From assembly GCA_012521705.1 (NCBI GenBank), contig JAAYLX010000057.1, forward strand, positions 48,845-112,844: 64,000 nucleotides of DNA. The letters are read 5' to 3'. How positions within the stretch are numbered: the stretch's first letter is position 1; every line of letters begins with the position of its first letter. The stretch is from Clostridiaceae bacterium. GTDB taxonomy: Bacteria; Bacillota; Clostridia; DSM-8532. Positions 1 through 8,573 of this stretch are shown here, one piece after another. The notes beneath the pieces were generated by a model that was not told where the DNA came from, did not search any database, and was given only the letters and a program-made list of their open reading frames with translations. The translations under genes were made by a program, and so were the position numbers.

Positions 1-182
1 TTTCAACAAATTAAAGTGTGGAACGCAATCTTTTTTTTGCGATGAAACTTTGAAGTGCTCAAAGGGATAATACAAATAAACCTTAGAAGCTTTTTGGACA
101 AGTAATCCGGGATTAAGGCGTAAACATAATGGAACAAACCATTTACATACTATTTACCATGAAAATTATGAAAGAGGTAAAT

Positions 183-1028
183 ATGGATACTGAATATGAT
201 AAATCAGTCAATGAAGTTAGTCAAAAAGAATGTGAATGTACATTGGAGACAGAAAATTGCGAATGCAAAGATTTGGATGATTGCGGCAAAATCCGCTGTG
301 TTGTCGGACCACAGGGTCCTCCAGGTCCGCAGGGCCCCAGAGGTTTTCAGGGGCCTCAAGGTCCAACCGGCCCTGCCGGTCTACAAGGCCCAACAGGCTC
401 AACCGGGCCAACAGGTCCTACCGGACCAACCGGACCTACCGGCCTACAAGGTCCAACAGGTTCAACCGGGCCAACAGGTCCTACCGGACCGACCGGACCA
501 ACAGGTCCCACGGGTCCCGGAGCACTCGGAGGAGTGATTCCCCTTGCATCTGGTGGCACAGTAAGATTAGTAACTGAACTGGGTGGAGCGCCGTTTTTTG
601 TAAGCGCCATTGGTTTTGGTGCGAATGCTGAATTTCCGCTGTCAGGAGGGCAACTTGATATTACTTCGGCAAATAATGTAGCATTCTCGATGCCAAGAGA
701 TGGAACAATTACTTACATTGCGGCGTTTTTCAGTATTTCAGGAGCTTTGTCGCTGGGTAATACAGTATTAACAATTACCGCGTCGTTGTTTAGCTCAAGC
801 ACACCAAACAATGTCTTCACTCAGGTTCCCGGAACAGTTATATTTTTTCCGCCGCTTACAGGTGACGTATTACCGGGAACGGTTCTAAGAGGAGCATTGA
901 ATAATCTTTCCATTAATGTCACTGCCGAAACGCGGCTAATGATGGTGTTTTCAGCTAATGCCATAGGGGGATTGATAATTTTAGTATCAGTTGAAGGATA
1001 TGCCAGCGGTGGAATAAACATAATTTGA
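183..1028 (+). CDS. Collagen-like surface/exosporium protein with BclB-type C-terminal domain
   Basis: A short N-terminal segment rich in Cys and acidic residues ([20 protein letters not shown]) precedes about 70 residues of uninterrupted Gly-X-Y triplets, mostly GPT and GPQ, then a roughly 165-residue hydrophobic beta-rich domain. That C-terminal domain resembles the BclB-type exosporium domain, with landmarks such as [11 protein letters not shown] and a GG-rich end. In the family, the collagen stalk trimerises and projects from the spore surface, and GPT threonines are often glycosylated. The start at 183 is chosen because AAAGAGG lies at 171-177; the reading frame is open further upstream without a ribosome site. 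A paralogue lies at 37913-38647. Spore location is inferred from the family, not seen. Confidence 0.85.
   Translation: MDTEYDKSVNEVSQKECECTLETENCECKDLDDCGKIRCVVGPQGPPGPQGPRGFQGPQGPTGPAGLQGPTGSTGPTGPTGPTGPTGLQGPTGSTGPTGPTGPTGPTGPTGPGALGGVIPLASGGTVRLVTELGGAPFFVSAIGFGANAEFPLSGGQLDITSANNVAFSMPRDGTITYIAAFFSISGALSLGNTVLTITASLFSSSTPNNVFTQVPGTVIFFPPLTGDVLPGTVLRGALNNLSINVTAETRLMMVFSANAIGGLIILVSVEGYASGGINII
381..506 (+). repeat. Two tandem 63-bp units in the collagen stalk
   Basis: Units at 381-443 and 444-506 differ at only a few third-codon or near-silent positions. Each encodes 21 residues beginning [12 protein letters not shown]. This indicates stalk growth by whole-unit duplication, so stalk length is likely to vary between strains. 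Confidence 0.85.
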
Positions 1029-1090
1029 CTTTCTGGACCTGGTTAATATGCTTTTGTTCACTGAAAAAGTACTGGCTCATCAAAAATTGC

Positions 1091-1118
1091 TGCCTCAAGT
1101 CCTTCGGGATTTGAGGCA
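1091..1118 (+). terminator. Stem-loop with UUCG tetraloop after the collagen gene
   Basis: A 12-bp stem (1091-1102 with 1107-1118, one G-T pair) is capped by a C(UUCG)G loop, one of the most stable tetraloops known. There is no clear T-tract after it, so it may act as a 3' end stabiliser instead of a true terminator. The rest of 1029-1359 shows nothing else I can name. Confidence 0.55.
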
Positions 1119-1359
1119 ACTGAATTGTTATGCCATTGGATTATGAGGGCGCATTAACAATACACAGCGAAGCAACTTGGGTTGAATTTTGCCGTTTTTT
1201 GGGATATACTATATTTGGTAATATTGTTGTTTTTTGGTATAAGTTACTATCTGATGCGAGATTTGTCTGATTTCGTTTATAGTCTTGAATAATTCTTAAA
1301 TGCGGCTACTACTTAAGGATTCGTAAATTGAAGACGATAGATATACAGGGTGGAATAAT

Positions 1360-2133
1360 ATGGGAAATTATATAGAAAATAAGCAGGATGCCATTATCGA
1401 ATCGTTCAAGTCACTTTTTGGGAAACAGGAGTTACTGGCTAAAGTAATCGAGTTCTTTCCCTATCCGGTGCAGTTATTCTCCCCGGACGGGACAGCGAGG
1501 CTAATTAACAAAGCGACACTGGACATGATTGGCATAAGAAGCGTCGAGGAACATGTTGGAAAATACAATGTTTTCGAAGACCCTATAGTGAGGAAGCTTG
1601 GAGTTTTGGATCAGGTCAGGCAGGTGTTGACAGGAAAAACCGTATATATAACCGATTTTAATGTTCACTATCGGGATCTCATCCGGTATTTTAATGTGGT
1701 AGACAGGGATATTCAGATGATTAGTTCAGATATTACCTGTTTTCCCATATTAAACTCTTCCGGAGAAGTGGAGTTTTTTGCCGCAGTTTTTATATTCAAA
1801 ACAGTTTACAGAGGAAAAGAAGAAATCGGTTTGGGCAGAAAGTATTTGGAAAGCCACTGGCAGGAGCCTTTTGACCTGAACAAAACCGCAAAAGCGGCAT
1901 GTCTCAGCAAGGCGCAGTTTTCAAAGCTGTTCAAGGAGCATACCGGGGTAACGCCTTATGAGTATTACATAAACTATAAAATCGGGAAACTGAAGGAAAA
2001 ACTTCTTGATACCAACCTTTCCATTTCCCAGGCTTTTGCCGCCTGCAACATGGATTATAACGGACATTCCGCGAAACTGTTCAGAAAGAAAGTAGGTGTT
2101 TCCCCGTCAGAATTCCGCAAAATGTCGTTTTAG
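1360..2133 (+). CDS. PAS-domain AraC-family transcriptional regulator
   Basis: Residues about 20-145 form a PAS-like sensory domain containing the landmark FFPYPVQLFSPDGT, and residues about 158-257 form an AraC/XylS double helix-turn-helix (KAACLSKAQFSKLFKEHTG and a second half ending GVSPSEFRKM). It should therefore bind DNA in response to a ligand or redox cue sensed by the PAS fold. AGGGTGG at 1347-1353 supports this ATG. It is paralogous along its whole length to 3457-4233, and its PAS half resembles 4444-4929. Target genes are unknown; the collagen gene upstream and the membrane protein downstream are candidates by position only. Confidence 0.88.
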   Translation: MGNYIENKQDAIIESFKSLFGKQELLAKVIEFFPYPVQLFSPDGTARLINKATLDMIGIRSVEEHVGKYNVFEDPIVRKLGVLDQVRQVLTGKTVYITDFNVHYRDLIRYFNVVDRDIQMISSDITCFPILNSSGEVEFFAAVFIFKTVYRGKEEIGLGRKYLESHWQEPFDLNKTAKAACLSKAQFSKLFKEHTGVTPYEYYINYKIGKLKEKLLDTNLSISQAFAACNMDYNGHSAKLFRKKVGVSPSEFRKMSF

Positions 2134-2250
2134 ACAATTAAAAAATAACATTTTTCGTACTATATTTAAGCATATTCATCCTATCATACCAGCAAGGCCG
2201 TGAATAAAATACTAATAGTGACCAGTTGGTGAATATACTTATAGAAAGAA

Positions 2251-2338
2251 AAAGCGGCCGGTAAATATGGGAGTTGTTTATATTTTCAGCTTTTCAGGGC
2301 GCAACCGCTTTACAGCGTTCCCGGGGGAGATTTACCGG
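2251..2338 (+). ncRNA. Candidate structured leader with pseudoknot potential
   Basis: Two perfect long-range pairings cross each other. AAAGCGG (2251-2257) matches CCGCTTT (2305-2311), and the adjoining CCGGTAAAT (2258-2266) matches ATTTACCGG (2330-2338). This is an H-type pseudoknot topology or a pair of alternative structures, directly upstream of the ribosome site of the 2397 gene. I do not recognise it as a known riboswitch class. Transcription through it is assumed. Confidence 0.45.
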
Positions 2339-2396
2339 AACCTGGTCGGTACCCACAATAACCAATAATCGAGATTTGAAATTAGGAGGTTGTGAA

Positions 2397-2735
2397 ATGT
2401 CAGAACAAATACAAGAACAAGTTGCCACTTTTGATCAGTCCGATATTGACAGTAACAAGACCATGGCTGGCCTCGCCTATTTGATCTTCTTCCTGCCGCT
2501 TCTGGTTTGCCCTCAGTCCAAGTATGCTAAATTTCATGCTAACCAGGCACTTCTGCTCCTCATAGTCGCTGTTGTGGGAAATATCGTCTTAGGAATGATC
2601 CCGATAATCGGTTGGTTATTATTGCCTCTTTTTGGTCTTGCCATTTTTATTTTCGCAATCATTGGTCTTATAAACGGATTCAATGGAAAGGCAAAGCGTC
2701 TTCCGATATTTGGTAAGATTGATATTTTGAAATAA
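2397..2735 (+). CDS. Small DUF4870/Tic20-like membrane protein
   Basis: The product is 112 residues. After about 25 polar residues there are hydrophobic segments at roughly 25-45, 52-72 and 74-98, with the family-like pattern AGLAYLIFFLPLLVCPQSKYAKFHANQ interrupted by a charged loop, and a short basic tail. DUF4870 proteins are small integral membrane proteins of unknown function. The strong AGGAGG at 2384-2389 fixes the start at 2397, although the frame is open upstream. It sits between a structured leader candidate and a lipoprotein gene 38 bp downstream, so the two are probably co-transcribed. Confidence 0.7.
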   Translation: MSEQIQEQVATFDQSDIDSNKTMAGLAYLIFFLPLLVCPQSKYAKFHANQALLLLIVAVVGNIVLGMIPIIGWLLLPLFGLAIFIFAIIGLINGFNGKAKRLPIFGKIDILK

Positions 2736-2773
2736 TGTTTAAGTATCTGTTAGCATGAAGGGAGAACAGGACG

Positions 2774-3277
2774 ATGAGGAAAATAACTCTTGCGCTTCTC
2801 ATACTTTTATCTGTAAGTACTTTGGTAGCAGGCTGCGGAGTTAAGCAAAAAATCCAGCAAAAGATAGGCGAGTCGATTGTTGAGAAAGTTGTTGAAGATG
2901 CCCTCAGCGATGAAAATGCCAAAGTTGATATAGACGGAGGTAAAATCACCATTGAGGGCAAAGATGGGGAAAGCTTCTCATTTGGCGCCGGCAAATGGCC
3001 TGATGTTGATTACATACCCGAGTTTAAAAAAGGTAAAATCATCAGTACATCCAAAGATGAAAAAGACTCTATAGCGGTAATATTTGAAGAAGTGGCAAAG
3101 AAAGATATCGAGGACTATGTGAAAAACATTAAAAAGGATTTTACAGAAGAGACATATGAAGTTAACTCTGATGACTCCATTGTTTTTAATGGGAAAAACT
3201 CTGAAGGTGCGAGAGTGCATATTCAATATTTTATAAATGATAAGTCTCTTACAATTATCGGCAGCAGGAGTGAGTAA
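2774..3277 (+). CDS. Putative lipoprotein of unknown function
   Basis: A typical lipoprotein signal sequence is present: MRKITLALLILLSVSTLVAGC, with lipobox LVAGC and Cys-21 as the predicted lipidated residue. The mature part is about 146 residues, rich in Lys, Asp and Glu, with no domain I recognise. It would be anchored on the outer face of the membrane. AAGGGAG precedes the ATG. The gene follows the small membrane protein at 2397 and is closed by a strong terminator, so it is the last gene of that unit. Confidence 0.75.
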   Translation: MRKITLALLILLSVSTLVAGCGVKQKIQQKIGESIVEKVVEDALSDENAKVDIDGGKITIEGKDGESFSFGAGKWPDVDYIPEFKKGKIISTSKDEKDSIAVIFEEVAKKDIEDYVKNIKKDFTEETYEVNSDDSIVFNGKNSEGARVHIQYFINDKSLTIIGSRSE

Positions 3278-3358
3278 GCTCTTCGTACCTGAGAAGGCGC
3301 CCTTGGGTATTCGCTCCCCCACCCTGTCAGACTGGCAGGGAAAAAATAAATAAACAAT

Positions 3359-3404
3359 AAAACGTCTGAGTCCGCTGAAAAAGGAGGTCAGACGTTTTAT
3401 TTTA
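3359..3404 (+). terminator. Intrinsic terminator after the lipoprotein gene
   Basis: A perfect 11-bp stem, AAAACGTCTGA (3359-3369) with TCAGACGTTTT (3388-3398), is followed by ATTTT. The A-rich left flank means it could also stop transcription from the other strand. Confidence 0.85.
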
Positions 3405-3456
3405 CAGGTTTGGCTATGGCGGTTTCATTTCAATTGATAAATTGAGGTGGATAAAT

Positions 3457-4233
3457 ATGCTGGATAACGTTGCAAATCTGCAAAATAATATTATTGAGTC
3501 ACTTCAATCAATTTCCGAGAGACAGGAAATCATTGCCAAAATAATTGATTTCTTTCCTTACCCTATTCAGGTCTATGACCCGGAAGGGACATCTGTACTT
3601 GTCAATAAAGCAATGCTTGATGAGTACAATCTTACCACCCCGGAAATGATCATAGGCAAATACAATATATTTAAAGATCCCTATATTATTGAATTAAACG
3701 GAGTGGACACAGTAAAGCGGGCTTTCAGGGGAGAAACATTATATCTTACCGATATTAAAGTTCCGCTGGAAGATATTGTGGACCGGTATGGCATAAAAGA
3801 TCTGGATGTGGTGGCAGCATATCAGGATATAACTCTTTTTCCCATCTTTGATGATAACAAAAAGGTGATATATGTTGTAGCGCTTTTGATTAACAGGAGG
3901 GTTTACCGCGGCAAAAATGAAATAGAAAGGGCAAGAGAATATATCGAAACCAACTGGTTTAACAAATTTGACTTAAATGAAGCAGCAAAAACTGCATGCC
4001 TCAGTAAAGCACATTTTTCAAAGCTTTTCAAAAAGCATACCGGTGTCACTCCACTCGAATACTATACCAATTACAAAATCAGCAAATTGAAAGAAAAACT
4101 AAGAGACCCGAACCTTTCAATTACCCAGGCTTTCGCAGCCTGTAATATGGATTATAACGGATACGCCGCAAGACTGTTCAGGGAAAAGACAGGGCTCACC
4201 CCTTCTGAATACCGGAAGGTCACAGTTAAGTAG
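3457..4233 (+). CDS. PAS-domain AraC-family transcriptional regulator (paralogue of 1360-2133)
   Basis: The 258-residue product has the same layout as its neighbour: PAS-like domain with FFPYPIQVYDPEGT near residue 30, then an AraC double helix-turn-helix over the last 100 residues (KTACLSKAHFSKLFKKHTG, ending GLTPSEYRKV). The two copies are especially close in the second DNA-binding helix region (LSITQAFAACNMDYNG against LSISQAFAACNMDYNG), so they may recognise similar sites while sensing different signals. The start is set at 3457 because GAGGTGG (3444-3450) sits correctly for it, whereas the TTG at 3442 lies upstream of that site. Confidence 0.87.
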   Translation: MLDNVANLQNNIIESLQSISERQEIIAKIIDFFPYPIQVYDPEGTSVLVNKAMLDEYNLTTPEMIIGKYNIFKDPYIIELNGVDTVKRAFRGETLYLTDIKVPLEDIVDRYGIKDLDVVAAYQDITLFPIFDDNKKVIYVVALLINRRVYRGKNEIERAREYIETNWFNKFDLNEAAKTACLSKAHFSKLFKKHTGVTPLEYYTNYKISKLKEKLRDPNLSITQAFAACNMDYNGYAARLFREKTGLTPSEYRKVTVK

Positions 4234-4443
4234 AGAGTGAGGCTGATGAGCATTTAGTTTTAATCCGGCAGGAAGACCCGTCTTTGTATATTATCCCAGG
4301 ACAGTAAATTCCAAGATAATTTTTTTCTTACTTTTTATAATCATATTTAATCTATTCTAAATTTTGGGAGGTTAATAAAATAAAGACATTAAAGTCGCCG
4401 TTTATTACAGCAATCTGAAATTCGGTTGGAAAGGAGAATTCGG

Positions 4444-4929
4444 ATGTGTGATAAGACGAAGGAACAACTTCTTGAGGAATTGTCGGAAGTGCAGAGAATG
4501 CTTGAAGAAAGAACCGAGATTCATGGCCAGATGATCAGAAAATTTAAGATGTTCCTGGCTAATGACAGTTTGTTTACTCAAATTATCGATTATTTTCCGT
4601 ATCCTATGGCAATGTTTACATCCCAATATACACTGTCCATGGTTAACAAAGCCTTTACAGACGCAACAAATATTCGTCTTAAGGATACCAAAATAGAAGA
4701 AATTAAAATCCTCCGATACAAGGCCGAAGATATGCAACTGGCTGCAGCCATAACCAATGTTTTCGACGGGAAGACCTCAATTTTAGAGAATTTAAAAAAC
4801 CCGTTTTCAATTTTCTCGGGAATCGATCAACAAAATCTTAAATCAGACCGCTATACCAAGGCCACAGTTTTTCCTGTATCTTCCGATGACTCGGTGACTA
4901 CACATGGCGTAATTGTATTTATGACTTAA
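4444..4929 (+). CDS. Stand-alone PAS-domain protein, paralogue lacking the AraC domain
   Basis: The 161-residue product starts with a short coiled-coil-like helix (EQLLEELSEVQRMLEERTE) and continues with a PAS-like domain sharing the landmark DYFPYPMAMFTSQYTLSMVNKAF with the two upstream regulators. It stops where those continue into DNA-binding helices. AAGGAG at 4431-4436 selects the ATG at 4444. It could be a truncated regulator or a free sensory subunit acting on its paralogues. It ends 9 bp from the convergent SDR gene. Confidence 0.75.
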   Translation: MCDKTKEQLLEELSEVQRMLEERTEIHGQMIRKFKMFLANDSLFTQIIDYFPYPMAMFTSQYTLSMVNKAFTDATNIRLKDTKIEEIKILRYKAEDMQLAAAITNVFDGKTSILENLKNPFSIFSGIDQQNLKSDRYTKATVFPVSSDDSVTTHGVIVFMT

Positions 4930-4938
4930 AAAAACATG

Positions 4939-5688
4939 CTATTCTGCATATATCATCTTTCTGGTCATTCCGCCATCCACTATCAGATTGATTCCTGTGG
5001 CAAAGTTATTCTCTTTTGCAGTAAGATAGAGGCATGCACGTGCAATATCATCCGGCTTTCCTACACGCATTGAAAAATGCTGTTCATGATCTTCTTTTCT
5101 TAGTTTTGAATAATCGCCAGTTTCAATCCAACCGGGGGATATGGTATTTACAGTAATCCTGTACTGGCTGAACGAGGCTGCAAGAGCATGGGTGAGGGCG
5201 ACAATCCCGCCTTTAGTTGCAGCATAAGCTTCTGAATTCGGCTCGGACATGATCGCCCGGGTGGAGGCAATATTAATAATTGCCCCGCCTTCCTTGTTAT
5301 TCCGCATAAATCTGGCAGCTTCACGTGATGCCAGAAAAACGCTTCTTAAATTGGTATTTATTATATCGTCCCATTCTTCTGTAGCTAATTCAAAAGGTGA
5401 CTTAAAAACTGATTTACCGGCATTATTGATTAATACATCTATCTGTCCGAAAGTCCGGTTGACAGTTTCCATCAGCCTGACAATGTCTTGTTCAATCCTT
5501 ACATCTGTTTGTACAAAAACTGCCTCCCTGCCTTGTTCTTTAATCAAGGAAACTGTTTGCTCTCCGCCTTTGGTATCTACATCTGCCACAACGACTTTGG
5601 CTCCTTTTTCAGCGTAAAGTAACGCGATCCCTTTTCCTATTCCATTCCCGGCGCCTGTCACAATTACGGTTTTATTTAAAAAATCCAA
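4939..5688 (-). CDS. Short-chain dehydrogenase/reductase (SDR) family oxidoreductase
   Basis: The 249-residue length is typical of classical SDRs. Visible motifs are the nucleotide-binding TGAGNGIGKG near residue 11, the NNAG motif, the active-site Ser in INIAST, the Tyr-x-x-x-Lys pair in YAATK, and a C-terminal ATGINLIVDGG. These support an NAD(P)-dependent alcohol/ketone oxidoreductase; the substrate cannot be read from sequence. The best start is a TTG at 5688, preceded by AAGGAAG and GAAAGGA. The gene stands alone on the minus strand. Confidence 0.88.
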   Translation of the reverse strand: MDFLNKTVIVTGAGNGIGKGIALLYAEKGAKVVVADVDTKGGEQTVSLIKEQGREAVFVQTDVRIEQDIVRLMETVNRTFGQIDVLINNAGKSVFKSPFELATEEWDDIINTNLRSVFLASREAARFMRNNKEGGAIINIASTRAIMSEPNSEAYAATKGGIVALTHALAASFSQYRITVNTISPGWIETGDYSKLRKEDHEQHFSMRVGKPDDIARACLYLTAKENNFATGINLIVDGGMTRKMIYAE

Positions 5689-5755
5689 ATCCTTTCACTT
5701 CCTTATCAATACTCTTAACTTTATATTAACATAAAAAAAGGACAGGCTTATCGCC

Positions 5756-6219
5756 TTATCCTGTAACTTTTGCTCCTTTACTTCGATTACATTTCCAACA
5801 AAGAGTCTGAAGGTTGTCCACTTCTGTCATACCGCCCTTTGATAATGGAATGATATGGTCAATCTCCAGCAACAAGTTGGGTTCTTTAGCGGTGGAGTTA
5901 TGACAGTTGCGACATGTATAATTATCTCTCTCTTTTATTAACTCCCTTAACTTTGGAAGTCACTTTTTTCAAAAATCAAATCCGAATGTTTTAACTCTTC
6001 AATATGCCGGTTAAGTTCATTGCACTCATTGATATAAGTTTCAATTTCCTGTTTGATATTGCGGAATTTCTTGCTTTTAAAATAAATATACTCGTAAATC
6101 TTAAAAGCAGTATACAGGATAGCATACAAGAAGAGTGCCACCGACAAAATAGGTAAAGATAATGAAAGTAGAGGGAAAAACAGTAATAATACTATTGCAG
6201 CTATAATAATTAATAGCAT
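5756..6219 (-). pseudogene. Frameshifted HNH endonuclease with N-terminal membrane segment
   Basis: On the minus strand a good start (GGAGG before ATG at 6219) opens a 90-residue frame with a hydrophobic N-terminus and a coiled-coil helix, which stops at 5947. From about 5961 the -1 frame continues at once with LPKLRELIKERDNYTCRNC, then an HNH core including EIDHIIPLSKGG, DNLQTLC and a closing CxxC pair (CWKCNRSKG), stopping at 5756. The two parts together make a plausible small HNH protein, so a one-base change near 5950-5960 has split it. No canonical slippery heptamer lies in the short overlap, so a disabled gene is more likely than programmed frameshifting. Confidence 0.75.
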
Positions 6220-6482
6220 TTTATTCCTCCAGACAGTAAGAAATTGAAAATATATTATAGACTGACATAAATTATAACATATATAAGTGCAGTTAATAAA
6301 TTGACAAATAATGGGAACATTTGCATGGAAGTATTGGCTTCATGGGTTTTAGGCTAATAGATATTGACAATAAAAAAGTTCTCTGCGCACAATGTTTTAT
6401 ATATGGTAAGTGCCTAAGATTTATTTGAAGAGGAAAATCTATTTAAGCGCTTAGGTTTTTATTGTTAAAGGAGTGTCTCCCT

Positions 6483-7179
6483 ATGGTTAATACAATTATC
6501 GACTTAACAGCAAAGAAGTTATCCGCACTGCCATTTATAGAAGGCATTGTTTTGGGCGGTTCACGTGCAAGGGGCACCCGCGTATCATTTGTCCAGACAG
6601 CAGAAGAATACTTCAGACAAATTGAAGTGGCTGGAAACATCTTTGCAGTGTGCGCAAAATATAAATGATGAAAATGTTAAGAGTGCATACCCGACTTTAT
6701 ATGAAAACATAGCAAAATGTTATGAGCAGCTAAGTGATTTCGACAATGCTAAAAGATATTTTGAATTATCTGAGTTGTATAAAGGTGCGCCTACTGATAA
6801 AGGGCCGTTTTACCACGGAACAAAGGCAGATTTAAAGGTAGGTGATCTATTGACACCGGGTGGTTTTTCAAATTACAAACCTGGACTTCAAATGAATCAC
6901 ATTTATTTCACTGCAAATATCAATGGCGCGGTTCTTGCAGCAGCATTGGCAAAGGGCGGGGGAAGGGAACGTGTTTATATAGTTGAGCCGACAGGCGAAT
7001 TTGAGAATGACCCAAATGTTACAGACAAGAAGTTTCCGGGAAACTTAACACGTTCATATCGCTCAAAGTATCCTTTAAAGATTATTGGCGAAGAAACAGG
7101 ATATTCAAAGCTTTCAAATGACGAAGCGGGCAAATGGCGAGAAAAAGTAGAGCAAAACGAAGGAGAAATTATTAACTGA
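6483..7179 (+). pseudogene. Broken chimera: nucleotidyltransferase start, TPR segment and rifampin ADP-ribosyltransferase (Arr) domain
   Basis: An ATG at 6483 (AAAGGAG upstream) begins a nucleotidyltransferase-like N-terminus ending in VLGGSRARGT, the usual start of a minimal NTase fold. The usual catalytic Asp segment that should follow is missing. Sequence then changes to a TPR-like helix pair, but in two frames: QTAEEYFRQIE in frame one and WLETSLQCAQNINDENV from about 6629 in the next, indicating a one-base shift. The second frame continues to 7179 with a complete-looking Arr domain (GPFYHGTKADLKVGDLL, HIYFTANINGAV, YIVEPTGEFENDPN, FPGNLTRSYR). Arr enzymes inactivate rifamycins. No ATG suits separate translation of the Arr part, so it is probably silent. 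Confidence 0.7.
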
Positions 7180-7358
7180 TTAATTTAACTGCCACAATTG
7201 ATAATATGGGTCTGGGCAACAATAAAATAATGTTGTACCATAAAAAGGAAAGTGGTATCCAATTAGCTCTAAGGCGGTATTAAGAGAAAGCTGAAAACTT
7301 AACAAAAGAGATTGCATAGTCTTTTCAATAAAGCAATATAAGCGGGTGGCAGTAGAAG

Positions 7359-8333
7359 ATGAAAAAAACCGGAAAAAGAGCAAAAACAATTCTGATAGCT
7401 GTTGTTTTGATAGTATTTATTTTGTTTATTGGATTATCTGGCTTTATTGGATTGCAGGTGTTTTCGGGGTCAACCCAGCTTACCACCAATGAAAAAACAA
7501 AAGATGTCCCCGGTGACTTTTGGGAAAAGCGTGGTCTGGATTATAAAAGCTTCTGCAGTACATATAAGGTGGAAAAGATAGAAATCACGTCTTCCTTTGG
7601 CGAACATATTATTCCTGGCGATTATATCTATTCGCAGGATTCAAATAACAGCAAGGATCACAAAACCGTTATACTTATTCACGGCCTGGGAGGAAACCGG
7701 TATACTAATTATCCCATGGCCGAGTTTTTCCTTGAAGAAGGTTTCAATGTCATTACTTACGATCAGCGAAGCTCAAATGAAAACACCGCTCAATACACAA
7801 CCTTTGGCTATTGGGAAAAATACGACCTTATAGATTGGGTTAATTATGTGGAAGAACAGGCACCAGGTCAGATAGTCGGAGTATGGGGAGAGTCTTTCGG
7901 AGGGGCTACAGCCGGTTTGGCATTGGGCTATGAAGATGTGGATGAAAAGGTTGATTTTCTGATTCTCGATTGCCCTATAAGCAGCATGGAATGGATGATT
8001 GAGCAGGAAATGAAAAGTATGGATGTCGGAATACCTGTGTCCTATATGACCTTGTGTGGCAATATCGTAAACAAGATAAAATTGGGCTTTTTCTATCAGG
8101 ATGCCGACGTGGCAAAAGCAATGAAAAATGTGAAAACACCGGTACTTATTATAAACAGCAAGCAGGATAAAGTGACTCCATATTTCATGGGCAAGGATAT
8201 TTATGATGCAATTTCAGGAGGTAACAAAGAACTCTGGACGGTGGAAGACAGCGGGCACTGTGAAATGTGGACAGATCATAAGTTTGAATATCGTTACAGG
8301 GTGGAAAACTTCTTGGCAAAATATATTGACTGA
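7359..8333 (+). CDS. Membrane-anchored alpha/beta hydrolase
   Basis: The 324-residue protein has one N-terminal transmembrane helix (about residues 9-32) and an extracytoplasmic alpha/beta hydrolase domain. Family motifs are HGLGG (oxyanion region), the nucleophile elbow GESFGG, an acidic residue in NSKQDKVTP and the catalytic His in DSGHCEMW. It is probably an esterase or peptidase-like hydrolase of the BEM46/YqkD type; the substrate is unknown. The ribosome site is weak (GGTGGCAG). It follows the Arr pseudogene and has no obvious operon partner. Confidence 0.85.
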   Translation: MKKTGKRAKTILIAVVLIVFILFIGLSGFIGLQVFSGSTQLTTNEKTKDVPGDFWEKRGLDYKSFCSTYKVEKIEITSSFGEHIIPGDYIYSQDSNNSKDHKTVILIHGLGGNRYTNYPMAEFFLEEGFNVITYDQRSSNENTAQYTTFGYWEKYDLIDWVNYVEEQAPGQIVGVWGESFGGATAGLALGYEDVDEKVDFLILDCPISSMEWMIEQEMKSMDVGIPVSYMTLCGNIVNKIKLGFFYQDADVAKAMKNVKTPVLIINSKQDKVTPYFMGKDIYDAISGGNKELWTVEDSGHCEMWTDHKFEYRYRVENFLAKYID

Positions 8334-8516
8334 GAATTTTCAGCCATAATGCAACGTAAAATGATATTTTTTCAGATTTCCGAGCTCTTTTTTACTGCGC
8401 GCCCGAAAAAGAGAAAGAGTATTCAGGTAAATCCCTATGAAAATAACTTAATAATAAATAGTAGAACGAGGCAGGCTTAAAATGTAACTAACGGTCAAAA
8501 AATTATAAAGTAACAT

Positions 8517-8537
8517 TGACCCTCAGGTCAGTATAAT
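8517..8537 (+). promoter_or_regulatory. Inverted repeat abutting a consensus -10 box upstream of the nitroreductase
   Basis: TGACC-CTCA-GGTCA (8517-8530) is a perfect inverted repeat one base before TATAAT (8532-8537). Its position fits a repressor or MerR-like operator. The half-site TGACC also appears in the TetR-linked operators near 21.9 kb, but there the spacing is 2, not 4. Confidence 0.5.
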
Positions 8538-8573
8538 GTTTGAAGTTTTTTCAGAATAGCAGGAGGTAAAGTT

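Noticed and set aside
381..506. Short tandem repeats that could suggest a CRISPR array
   Set aside because: The repeats are in phase with collagen codons and there are no unique spacers.
196..610. Several open frames on both strands across the collagen repeats
   Set aside because: They are by-products of the GC-rich Gly-X-Y codon pattern; only the frame with a ribosome site and a folded C-terminal domain is real.
5947..5970. Programmed -1 frameshifting to express the HNH core
   Set aside because: A run of A residues is nearby, but it lies before a -1-frame stop and is not in the A-AAA-AAG phase, so slippage there would not reach the HNH frame.
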